Shown: in pieces, positions 51,882-61,448 of the stretch
How the letters are laid out: every line of letters starts with the position of its first letter
Numbering within the stretch: position 1 is the first letter of the stretch
NCBI GenBank assembly: GCA_037178625.1
Contig: JAWZXG010000024.1
Span: forward strand, 310,001 to 374,000
DNA from: Skeletonema tropicum
Taxonomy: Eukaryota > Bacillariophyta > Thalassiosirophyceae > Thalassiosirales > Thalassiosiraceae
Direction: 5' to 3'
Length of the DNA: 64,000 nucleotides
Made by a program: the position numbers and the translations under genes
Notes under the pieces: model-generated
Database searches by the model: none
Told to the model about the DNA's origin: nothing
Seen by the model: only the letters and a program-made list of their open reading frames with translations

Positions 51882-53351
51882 ATGACCATGGCGTCCGACA
51901 CCCCTATTACTAGCCCCCAATCCAGTGCAACCCAACGCCGCACCACCAGCACCATTAGCAATGCTTCTTCATCCAGTAATATAAATAACATTTCATCATC
52001 ATCTCAACATCCCTCAACCGACAACCTGCCAACCATGACCAACAACAATAATTCTTCCAGCAGCAGCAGCAGCGTACCATTATTCCCCCTCCGCCTCCTC
52101 CTCAAACTGCCCGCCATACTCACAATCCTCCTCCGCGTCGCCATCTGGCCACTCATCAAAGTTCTCAACATCCTCTTCCCGCCGAAAGAATTCGATGGGG
52201 TGCACAATTCGGTGAATGCCGATCGTGCCGCACGTGCATTTGTGGGGATGGTCCGGCAGCAGATTTCGGTGGTGAGGCCTGTGTTGTTGTCAAATTTGGA
52301 TAGAGCTACAGCTGCTGGTGACGAGGATGATGTTATGGAACAATATAATGAACCATCCTGTCCGTTTGTAGAAAAGGGATATTCCTTCATCATGGAAGAA
52401 TTCGCCAACAACAACAATATTCCCAACAATCCACATAATCCACTATTACTCATTTATTTGCACTCCCCCCTTCACAGTCAGGGGACAAAGTTTATTGATA
52501 ATTATTTATGCCATCCTCAATTATTAAAGTTGCTGAATGACAATACGGAGAATAATGTGGTCAAGTGCTTTGGGGCAAGTGTGCATAGTGCCGATGGACA
52601 ACGGTTGAGGGATATGATGGAGGTGACTAGTTTCCCTTTTATGGCGTTGCTGAGTGTCAAATCCAGAACATCATCATCCTCATCATCATCGAGCAACAAC
52701 AACAATAACAACAACAACAACCTCTCCATGGAGCTATTATTGCGACTCGAATCAACCCAACTATTCACCATCCAACCCTCCCAAATCACCACCTACCTCA
52801 ACACAGCCATCACACGACATGCTCAAATCATTGCCGAAGAAACTGCCCGACGTCTCCAACGGGAGGAGGATGCTCGATTACGTGAGGAACAAAATCGGGA
52901 ATATCAAGAGGCATTATTGGCAGATCAAATGAGGGAGATGGAACGGAATGAACAGTTGGAACGAGAACGGAGAGAGAGGGAGGAGGCCGAGGAACGGGCA
53001 CGGTTGGAGATGGTGAAGGAACAAAGTCGGTTGGAAGATGCCAAGAGGATTTTAGAAGAGAGTGGTGGGGAACCACCGATGGGGATCAAGGTGGGTGTGG
53101 CACGAATGAGATTTACATTGCCGAATGGAAAGAAGGTGGATCGACGGTTTCGTAGTGCGGATACGGTGGAGGTGTTGAGGGCATTCTTGACAGTGCATTT
53201 GGAGGAGACTGGGGGTGTGGAAATTAAGAATTTTGGGTTGTCGACTAGTTTTCCAAAGAAGAGCTTTGGTGAAGAGGATAATAAGCTGACTTTGGAGGAG
53301 GCTGGGTTGGCTCCTCAGGCTGTTGTTATGGTGCAAGATTTGGATGCATGA
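51882..53351 (+). CDS. UBX-domain protein of the UBXD8/FAF2 type
   Basis: 489 residues from ATG 51882 (context GTCACCATGA; a second ATG lies 6 bp on). A Ser/Thr/Asn-rich N-terminus is followed by a hydrophobic hairpin (FPLRLLLKLPAILTILLRVA, residues about 68-100) that would insert into the ER or a lipid droplet. Then come a UAS thioredoxin-like domain (LLLIYLHSPLHSQGTKFI, VTSFPFMALLSV), an Asn-run insertion, a Glu/Arg coiled coil (EEDARLREEQNREYQEALLA), and a C-terminal UBX domain (RMRFTLPNGKKVDRRFRS, PKKSFGEEDNKLTLEEAGL). This order is that of UBXD8/FAF2 and yeast Ubx2, which bring the p97/Cdc48 ATPase to ER-associated degradation. No UBA domain is obvious. Confidence 0.9.
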   Translation: MTMASDTPITSPQSSATQRRTTSTISNASSSSNINNISSSSQHPSTDNLPTMTNNNNSSSSSSSVPLFPLRLLLKLPAILTILLRVAIWPLIKVLNILFPPKEFDGVHNSVNADRAARAFVGMVRQQISVVRPVLLSNLDRATAAGDEDDVMEQYNEPSCPFVEKGYSFIMEEFANNNNIPNNPHNPLLLIYLHSPLHSQGTKFIDNYLCHPQLLKLLNDNTENNVVKCFGASVHSADGQRLRDMMEVTSFPFMALLSVKSRTSSSSSSSSNNNNNNNNNLSMELLLRLESTQLFTIQPSQITTYLNTAITRHAQIIAEETARRLQREEDARLREEQNREYQEALLADQMREMERNEQLERERREREEAEERARLEMVKEQSRLEDAKRILEESGGEPPMGIKVGVARMRFTLPNGKKVDRRFRSADTVEVLRAFLTVHLEETGGVEIKNFGLSTSFPKKSFGEEDNKLTLEEAGLAPQAVVMVQDLDA

Positions 53352-53601
53352 GGAGAGTTAGAGCACAATTTCAATTTCAATATACTTGTCTTTTGAAAAG
53401 AAAAGTTTACTCATGCCATTCTATATATGAGGATAAGCACTCACCACTCTGATTGGTTGTGAATACAAGTTTAGTGTAAATGCAAATAATGATGAACTTC
53501 CACAGAGAAAGTCAAGAAGCCTCGAATGAATCCAAAATTCTACAAACTACCATATCTTGTCAAGCAAGCCGAACTAATATGTATAATATGAACCTACTAC
53601 G

Positions 53602-54633
53602 TTATTCCTTGCAGCTTTCGATGAACCCTACATTACTCCTCATCAAATAATAAATCGCATCAAGAACTCCATAATGTGCAGCCGTACTCACAGTCGATAT
53701 AAACTCATCAGTATTTCCCTCACGGATTACCTTCCGACCTTTCAGGGCATTTATCGCTCTCCAATGCATCAGCTTCTTGTTTGCCCGAAGTGTGTTGCAT
53801 TCACTGCCTAAACTGTGTAAACTTTCACACTTTTGCAGTGTTGTTTCCCATTGGTTGAAGTTTGGGTCGTCTGCGATATTGCCAATCTGAATAGACTCGA
53901 TAGCTGATGATGTAGACTCTTCGAGTGCATTCCGAAATGCCATTCCCACTTCTGGATCAAAACGCGGTAATGTTAGCCCCAAGCTTGGATCTAAATAAGG
54001 TGCTTTGCAAAAATGCAGACGCGGACAATCAATGGCGATCATCTGCAGAGTTGAGTTGTGACGGAGTGCTTCTGCTATGCGCACTTTGCCCTTATTTGTC
54101 AGTGGGTCGGCCTTGATGAGTCCATTTGATGCTATACCTATGTGATTGTTGAACATTACCAACTCTCTAAGGGTATCATTCTGCTTGAGCATTTCACTGA
54201 TGTATGCGGCTCCACCATCATTGATATTGTTACCCCACATGATCAATCTCAATATTGTTTTGTTTGAACTCATGAAGTTGCATATGTTCCGTATTCCAGA
54301 GGTATTCAAGCCACAAGCGCTGACATCCAAGTCGGTTACCGTTCCCGGCATCAAATGCAAGTACTCTGTCATTTTATCACCAAGATCATTGCAACCAAGA
54401 TTGATTCTCCAGACGACGCAATCGGTAGAAGCGTACCTGATAACTTCCGATTCCAAACTCTGAGGTTTGTTCAGCCGTCTGCACTTGCGTGGCGGTTGAA
54501 TCTTCTGTGGCGGAGGCTCTCTGCGAAGTTTGTTGAAGATACGTTTCACATCTGCATGGTGTAAACGCTGGAAGCCTAATTCAAGCTGGCCTCCGTGTAG
54601 GAGGAGATCTCTTGTACCTGATAGATCGATCAT
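53602..54633 (-). CDS. Leucine-rich-repeat (RNI-like) protein
   Basis: 343 residues from ATG 54633. Residues 75-235 hold ribonuclease-inhibitor-type repeats with the consensus pattern L..L.L..N.I...G (VWRINLGCNDLGDKMTEYL, LRLIMWGNNINDGGAAYI, LRELVMFNNHIGIASNGL, LQMIAIDCPRLHF). The N-terminus is basic and Pro-rich (PPPQKIQPPRKCRR), and the C-terminus is helical (STAAHYGVLDAIYYLMRSN), possibly one ankyrin-like unit. No NB-ARC or kinase domain is attached. Such proteins are numerous in diatoms and usually act in protein binding; no specific role can be read from this one. It is convergent with the UBX gene (250 bp between stops). Confidence 0.8.
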   Translation of the reverse strand: MIDLSGTRDLLLHGGQLELGFQRLHHADVKRIFNKLRREPPPQKIQPPRKCRRLNKPQSLESEVIRYASTDCVVWRINLGCNDLGDKMTEYLHLMPGTVTDLDVSACGLNTSGIRNICNFMSSNKTILRLIMWGNNINDGGAAYISEMLKQNDTLRELVMFNNHIGIASNGLIKADPLTNKGKVRIAEALRHNSTLQMIAIDCPRLHFCKAPYLDPSLGLTLPRFDPEVGMAFRNALEESTSSAIESIQIGNIADDPNFNQWETTLQKCESLHSLGSECNTLRANKKLMHWRAINALKGRKVIREGNTDEFISTVSTAAHYGVLDAIYYLMRSNVGFIESCKE

Positions 54634-55377
54634 TCTTATAATGCATCACTAGTATTGAAAAGTTATGAGCGAGAGCTATCTGCCATTGCCTCTGATGTTA
54701 TTCTTACCAAAGTCTGTCAGCACTCGTGCAAGAATGAGTTGTAGAGTCCTGTTTTATCCGAGTTCTCAGTTCTTGGTTCTTGAATGCTGCATGCATGCTA
54801 CTTATTGGGTGGCGGGTGCAGGATCGTCGGCGGCAATCTCTATCGTAAAAGTACGACCAAAACCAAGACAAGAAACGATTTGAGCCTGTTCCCGTTTTTG
54901 CTCCTGGGAGTGTCGGTAAGATAGATGAGTGCTGGTTGGCCGGTTACATCTCGGTAAGTACTTGGTACCGGTGCGGTTCGCAGAAAGGAATGTGAAATGC
55001 GAACTTTCTGGCATCCTTAACTTAAATAGAGGGGTACCATATGGACTTCTTTTTTTTGCGAAAAAAAAGAGTAGGACTGCGAACCGAATTGTGCCTTCTG
55101 CAATATAGGTCTCAGTTATCTTTTTGGGTTAGTTGTATTCATTTAATTCCTATGAGCGAGACGTACAGTGTTTTGCGAACCACACCAATTTTTTACAGAA
55201 ACCGGCCGAGAATACATACATGATTAATTGGCAAGCGAAGCTGCCAGTATTTTACCTGCAGCGGCAGCACAGAGTGGAGATGTACTTGTTGTAGAACTAG
55301 AACTTTTACACTCATTCACCTCACAATTCCCAAACAGATATTGAAATAACAGACATTAACTTCACTCAGCAAACACC
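54634..55377. promoter_or_regulatory. Divergent intergenic region
   Basis: 744 bp between the starts of the LRR gene (minus) and the small basic protein (plus). No coding frame stands out. Presumed to hold both promoters. Confidence 0.4.
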
Positions 55378-55845
55378 ATGATGACACCATCCTCCCATGC
55401 CCGAGCCGTCATAACACCAATCAGGATCGACAAGCGAGATATTGTTAACCATCGCGACGGCGGCGGCAGCAGCGGCAGCGATGATGGCAAGCCTAAAAAA
55501 CGACGCAAAATCAACAGCAACAAGAAGCAAGCAGCGCTGTTAAATGAATTTGATCAAGAGTTTAGAGATTTTCAGTCGCTCTTCCTTTCCAGTGATCTAG
55601 CACGTCGTAGTCAACATCAACATCAACACGAACGCGTACGTACCTCGGAAGTACGCCCAGTTCTTGATTCGCTCTTTCTTCCATTTCAGGAAGCTCGAAG
55701 ATTACGTATTCCTGAAGTGATTTGGATCTACTCCAATCCTGGCGTCCATGAGTGTCCCTTGGACATCCCAGACCATGAAGACAGCGAGAAAGAGCCTCTT
55801 CCCAAGGCCAAGGCGGCTTCTGGAGAAATGTTCCTCACGAAGTAG
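55378..55845 (+). CDS. Small basic protein of unknown function
   Basis: 155 residues from ATG 55378 (context ACACCATGATG). Residues 27-50 are Gly/Ser/Asp-rich followed by KPKKRRKINSNKK, a strong candidate nuclear localisation signal. The remainder has a charged helical part (EFDQEFRDFQSLFLSSDLAR), a His/Gln run, and a compact end (PEVIWIYSNPGVHECPLDIP). No family is recognised. It is convergent with the JmjC gene, with 166 bp between the stops. Confidence 0.55.
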   Translation: MMTPSSHARAVITPIRIDKRDIVNHRDGGGSSGSDDGKPKKRRKINSNKKQAALLNEFDQEFRDFQSLFLSSDLARRSQHQHQHERVRTSEVRPVLDSLFLPFQEARRLRIPEVIWIYSNPGVHECPLDIPDHEDSEKEPLPKAKAASGEMFLTK

Positions 55846-56011
55846 CTGAAACGATGCGGCAAGAAATGTAACGAGACTACGGGAGTAATCATGTGTGTGG
55901 TTGGAAGGTTGTTTGTTTGACAGTCGATATGAGTCGTAAAGTTAAGCTTAGCATTTCCTATGAAACAGTCATCTCTAATACATCAGATAAAACCCGGTCT
56001 GTAGCTGACTT

Positions 56012-57700
56012 TTACTCTTCCGAGCAATACAAAAGTCCAATTGATACGAGCTCCTCAAGAAACTCTATGTTCTTTTCACGTATTACATCATTTTTTATTG
56101 ATGCCAACACCAACAGCACTGACTCGTCTAGCATTCTATTATTGGCAAGCGTTTCGTACAATATTCCGTCGTCTACTGAGTCACTTTCCCACATTTCACC
56201 ATTAACAAACAATCGATAAATGGTCATTGTTGTTCCACTCAAACCTTCAGAAGTTACCTCAGAATAGCTGAAGCAGATTCCTTCTGCGTGATACAACATC
56301 CCACATCCATTTAACACATCTTGTACAGTTGGCCCATCGCACTCGTCATCATCTTCCAGCGGTATGGGGTAGTTATTTCTAAGACGCTTGGGCTCTGTAA
56401 CATAGCGTCCAAAGAATTCATCCCAAACAGAGTCATCATCGATCATATTTTGCAGTGCATTCAAGACGAGATGCTTGGCATCTTCCTTGGCCTTTGCAGT
56501 AATCTCACCAGGTGAAAAGTTGTCACTTGAGCCATCATCATCATCCAGTAAGTCATCGTCCGTATACCTCCTTACAGCAAAATCTTCTACCGAATTCGAA
56601 AATCGCTCAGCAAGTCTTGACACCAAGTCAGATACAGACGGTGCTCGACATCCCACACTCAATGTCATGCATCCAGCAGATAATGCAATCCCACAATGTG
56701 GCACCCGCGGTGGAAGATACAGCATATCTCCTGGATTCAGTACCCACTCCTCAACGTTTGTATTATCTACGCCGTGTTCGTATTTCCAGTCACTCAATAC
56801 ACGAACATCTATACCATCAATGAGACGATCTCGCTCTTCAGTTGCATCTATCTTTCGTTTCCCTACCTGCCATGTTCTTGATCCATTCATTTGTATCAAG
56901 AATACATCGTAATTGTCGACGTGCGGTCCAATTCCTCCACTCACTTCGGCCAAGCTGATCTGTCCATCATCCATTCTCCAATTGGGTATGAAATCAAAGG
57001 TGTCATAGATCCAATCTGCTAGTGGAGGATGGAATCTGTCAATATCATTGACCACAAGTGTTTCTTTTCGTGCATGTTCCGCTTCCTGATTGGTTATTGC
57101 TTCGGCTGCTGTCTCTTTGGATAACCATGCATCGAATTTTGCATCAGAGAGTGCTCCCCATTCTATGTCAAATGTCGAGTAATCTCCTGGAATGTGAGAG
57201 ATTATCCTGGACTCTGCATCTTCATCTGTTGCAATATCTACAACATCGTGCCATGATGGCCATGGACCAAACTCGCCGTCGTTATCATCATCATCATCTG
57301 CTTCTTGCATACTTGAATCATCATCAAGTATCATCAGCTTGTCTGCATCAAATGCATTCCGTAATAGAAATGGTCGCCTACCCCACGCTTTTGATGCCGA
57401 AAATAGTTCTGCATTGAATAAGTGTCCGTCATCGTTGACGGTATTGCTCTTGATGTTTGTTGCTCTTATGCTATCTATCATGTCTTCTTTCCACTCAAGC
57501 ACATACTTGTCATCATTTTCTCCTTTTATAACATCATCTTTGTGAGCATACTTGATCGATGCATAACGAGAACATGAATTGACATGTTTGCTGTAATGGC
57601 AGCATCTGTTGGAAATGGATGATGGCGGTAATATTATCAATGATGACGCAATTGATGGCAGAGCACTTGCAAGGTAGATTTTCCGGTAGCTGCCACACAT
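56012..57700 (-). CDS. JmjC/cupin ribosomal oxygenase, RoxA (YcfD)-like, probably organellar
   Basis: 562 residues from ATG 57700. The first 50 residues are poor in acidic residues and rich in Ser, Arg, Tyr and hydrophobics, as in a mitochondrial or plastid presequence. The JmjC-type fold follows. GGIGPHVDNYDVFLIQMNG carries the HxD iron ligands, RTWQVGKR follows it as in bacterial YcfD, and PGDMLYLPPRVPHCGIAL supplies the distal His. The C-terminal half (DFAVRRYTDDDL, then a winged-helix-like part) also follows the RoxA plan. RoxA enzymes hydroxylate an arginine of ribosomal protein uL16 with Fe(II) and 2-oxoglutarate. Several Asp-rich insertions are specific to this protein. No intron is needed. 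Confidence 0.85.
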   Translation of the reverse strand: MCGSYRKIYLASALPSIASSLIILPPSSISNRCCHYSKHVNSCSRYASIKYAHKDDVIKGENDDKYVLEWKEDMIDSIRATNIKSNTVNDDGHLFNAELFSASKAWGRRPFLLRNAFDADKLMILDDDSSMQEADDDDDNDGEFGPWPSWHDVVDIATDEDAESRIISHIPGDYSTFDIEWGALSDAKFDAWLSKETAAEAITNQEAEHARKETLVVNDIDRFHPPLADWIYDTFDFIPNWRMDDGQISLAEVSGGIGPHVDNYDVFLIQMNGSRTWQVGKRKIDATEERDRLIDGIDVRVLSDWKYEHGVDNTNVEEWVLNPGDMLYLPPRVPHCGIALSAGCMTLSVGCRAPSVSDLVSRLAERFSNSVEDFAVRRYTDDDLLDDDDGSSDNFSPGEITAKAKEDAKHLVLNALQNMIDDDSVWDEFFGRYVTEPKRLRNNYPIPLEDDDECDGPTVQDVLNGCGMLYHAEGICFSYSEVTSEGLSGTTMTIYRLFVNGEMWESDSVDDGILYETLANNRMLDESVLLVLASIKNDVIREKNIEFLEELVSIGLLYCSEE

Positions 57701-59096
57701 GGTGTTGTTGAATCTACCTACCACCCATCACGGAGGCGGAGAGCATTCGAGGTTGAGAGTTTAGAGTTGAGAGACTGATACTATATGCGGCGGGCGCTCG
57801 ATGGATATAGTCCGGGAAAGGCTAGAAATACAGTCTGTAGATTTTTTTGTGTACGTAGGAATCGTCCAAGAAGCGGTACCAAAGTGGCGCCAACGACCAT
57901 CATGCACATCATCACCATGGGATTTCCGCCCGGTCAGCGTACTTTACTAAGCATGGTGCGGTATATCAAAGATATTATGCTCGTGATGCCTGTATTGATA
58001 TTTATGAATGTATGGAGCAGCTTGGTATATATGATGTAAAATGCAAGCCAATAAGTGCACATGAATGTGCATTGTGCATCCTCAATACTCCTCATGAGCA
58101 ATGAACGATGGTGTTGTAACAAATATTTCGGCACTATCGACAACAAACACTGTTAAAATAATGAACTTTAGACACATATAATTGATTGATATATCTTTTT
58201 GTTGCATAATAATAATATATGAGGCCCACAGATCCGTGTTATTCGACATAAATGCATGCAGATAAACATCCATCTCATAAGAAAGAATACACTTTGTGCA
58301 TTCCAACGATGTCAGCAGTGACAATATGCAGCTTTATCCGTCGAATATTAATTTATTGCAAACGAAGAGCCGTAATAAGATGTTGATGATTCCACTCTGA
58401 TCTATTCAGAAGAAATGTAGCGCCATAACAAGAGACAATATGTGAACCTATTCCACCCCAATCGATGTAAACGTTACCCTACCTCGACCCCTACATCATC
58501 AATCACCTACAATATATCTTTCATATCGTTTTTGTCGGATGGCAAGATTGATTTGAATGACGAAACCATCGGAGTTGTTCTGTAAATGGTCATGATGTGT
58601 TGGTCTTATGTGAAGGTTGAGTTCGCCGATGGTCGTGTAGGCAGTGGCATCGGATCTCTATTGACAACTCCACGGTACAAAACGATCCTTAAATGTTATT
58701 GAGAGCCCTTCTGTCGTGTTTAGTTGTCTCGTCATGATTAGAGGTGTGAATAGAACAATGAAATGAGTGACATTCGTTTGTAATCGATGATGTGATGTGT
58801 AGCAGCATCTACGGTAGATCTACGGTGCCCGATGGAGAGCTATGGCCATATGAAGTCACTAACAATGAACCACAACAACACTAAATGTCTATATATGTAA
58901 GCGGCGGCGAGGGTTGACGGAGAGAGGTCGGTTACACCATTCATATTGAGTGGAATTGGAGTGATTCGTGATGTCGGATGTGTTTTGTGCGGTGGATTTG
59001 GTTGGAGCAAAAGACGCGGGAATTTTTTTGAAATATTTCTGTGCGAAAGCTCAAGTGCCGGAGAAATCGTGTACTAGGTACTAGGGGTACGTAGGC
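57701..59096. other. Gene-poor region, about 1.4 kb
   Basis: Short frames only, no domain seen. The first 100 bp should hold the promoter of the JmjC gene. Confidence 0.4.
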
Positions 59097-59865
59097 AAGG
59101 GTAAATAAATAGGGTATGTCACACAGAGTGTGACGCTTACCGTCTCGTGGTCAAACTCAAACTGTGACACGAGGCCATTTCTACGTATTCCTACGTTGTA
59201 CCTAATACTGTCCACCGTTGTCCACCGAACACACACAATTTCCCTAAGTAACAGTGCCGATACGACGTTTGATTCCCTATGGTTGAGTCTCGCTTGTCTC
59301 ATCCTTTCCCGTCATTGAAAGCTCGAACTGATCATTCACCGCTAAAAGCAACGGCAACCATGGTCGACGTTGCCGCCACTGGAATAGACCAAGTTTTTAG
59401 CCATATTATCCGCCTATCGGTGGCTGATTGTTACTATGGATTATTATGTTGATGTTATCGTACGTGGATCCACCAGAAACGCTCCTTGGGATGTTCAATG
59501 AGCCCTATTCAATGGCCGGCGCTCGCCGGACGTCACCGTCTAATATTGCCTCCATGCTGCCTTCCCTCGGCGGATTTGCCTGCGGCGAGAGCTTCAACAT
59601 TAACATAATAATCCATAGTAACGGTCAGCCACCGATCGGCCGATAATACGGCTATTAACTTGGTCTATTTCAACGGCGGCAACGGTGATCATGGTTGCCG
59701 TTGCCTTGAGCGGCGTGGTTGGTGCTGATCATACTCTTGACCGGCACTGACTTTCGCATCTGAGTTTGACTACGAGACGGTAAATCCTCTTTATTTTTTT
59801 ACGTGTTATCGTCCCGGTGGAGATTTCCCGCCAAAATTTGAGTCATACCCTATTTATTTACCCTT
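59097..59865. mobile_element. Long foldback (palindromic) element, about 770 bp
   Basis: The two halves are inverted copies in several blocks. A 22-bp outer pair at 59097-59118 and 59844-59865 centres on GGGTAAATAAATAGGGTATG. A second pair around TACCGTCTCGTGGTCAAACT lies near 59139 and 59765-59785. A long inner pair (about 59350-59460 and 59590-59703) contains CAACGGCAACCATGGTCGAC and its partner. About 130 bp of unpaired centre remains. No coding capacity; a MITE or foldback transposon. Confidence 0.8.
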
Positions 59866-61020
59866 GTACGTAGGAACGACGTACGGGATTGACAGCGTTT
59901 CCCGGACTATACGGGTCTGTCAATGATATTTCGCGCGTATTTCGAGCCGATTTTGAGGCCGATTTTGCTTCCCGCCACATCTGAAATCCGCCACCCCTAA
60001 AATACGTCAAAAACCTCTTGAAATCGGCCCTGCTTTTTTTGAGGTTTTTCACGTATTTCGAGCGTATCTATTTCGAGCCGATTTGAGCCCGCCAACATCT
60101 TCCACGCAAGATGAAAACAACACCCCCCTATGCCCTCCCATTATGTCACTTATACACCCCTGTCCAACCAGCCACCACAAAATCCGGCCGCTATAAGTTG
60201 GCGCATGTTATGATCTTCCGTTAGAGCCGCCGGTCGGCGTTGTAGGCAGCGTATTCTATAAAATATAGTTTGTTGTGTCGAGAAATGATGATGTCGATCG
60301 CTGCATGTCATTATTTGTGCATTAAATGTTTGGCGGATAACGCAAGAAATAATTTATTTCGTGTTATAATACCTAGGGAAGATATCCTCAACGTGGTGAC
60401 TTTATTGGGTGGCCCTATGGTGTCGTTTGATGCGATATCAGGACCGAATAAGTCCGCTCGGCCCGTGCCGCCGACGGTGTTATCATTATGTTTAATTGTG
60501 TTACGCTGCTCTGATCTAGGTACATCCCTCCCCAATGATTACACAATAATAATCTTTGGTTTGCCGCCTAGCTTGGCTATCCATAAACTTCGTCTACAGA
60601 GTTAGAGTTAAATGTACAACCCACATCACCTGTTGGGAGGTTAATGAGGCTATTATAGCAGCTCCCCCATGAGGCAATATAATTGAAAGACACAATGTAT
60701 TGAGCAGAATTATTTTTATTAAACTATTGAGAATGAGGGGGAACAACAGATTGGTGCCCTGCATCTACATACTAAGAATATTAGCTCATTATAGTTGAAA
60801 TGAGTGATGTTATCCTGATCGATTTGTTCCTTCAGTAGCTTGATAATGCGAGTGATATGGATTGCTCCTCACCAATAACATTCAACACTCCCATAGTTTA
60901 GTTATATGAAGGAAATGGAAGGGTTATATTCCATGGAATGGGCGATAATATGGAATGATTGACCCTCATTGACCGTCGACGCTCAGTCGAAATACGGAAA
61001 CGCTCTATTTAATGACCAAT
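59866..61020. other. Noncoding region with short internal repeats
   Basis: Between 59930 and 60085 the motif GTATTTCGAGCCGATTTTGA and shortened versions recur several times. The rest holds no recognisable gene. Confidence 0.4.
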
Positions 61021-61420
61021 TGTAATAGTTCACTTAGTTGATGAGGGAGACGTTAGCGTATCCGTCGATGGAGGTGTCTGAGTGGTTGTAGAACTCAAAC
61101 ACCAATAGATAAAAGGAGATGTAGGGCGTTGAATCAATTCGATTGGACTGTAGACTTCTGTTTTACTTGATGGATTATTTTCTATTATATAACTACTTGC
61201 TCATCATGAGGATGCTCTGCCAAGCAAAGCTTCACGAGAGCCTTGACACCTGGGAAGACCCGGATGTCAATCCTAAGATTAGATGTGTCAGATGACTGAT
61301 TCTGACATCCTAACATCATTCACAAGCGGTATTCCTTGACGTGGAACTACCTAAACTAAACCTAAACTAAAGTTCTTTTCCATACAATTGGGGATTGCCA
61401 TCTAAGACGGCTATCCATCA
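61021..61420 (-). repeat. Putative 3' LTR of the second copia element
   Basis: 400 bp, TGTAATAG...ATCCATCA on the plus strand. The right boundary is set by the adjacent purine tract and a CA end; the left boundary by TG...CA only. No second copy is available to confirm the limits. Confidence 0.5.
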
Positions 61421-61431
61421 CACTCCTTCTC
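61421..61431 (-). promoter_or_regulatory. Polypurine tract of the second copia element
   Basis: GAGAAGGAGTG on the element strand, directly before the putative LTR start TGATGG. Confidence 0.55.
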
Positions 61432-61448
61432 AGAGATCCTCATGTGTT

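Noticed and set aside
60270..60605. 111-residue plus-strand frame
   Set aside because: No recognisable domain, and an overlapping antisense frame is equally long; judged noncoding.
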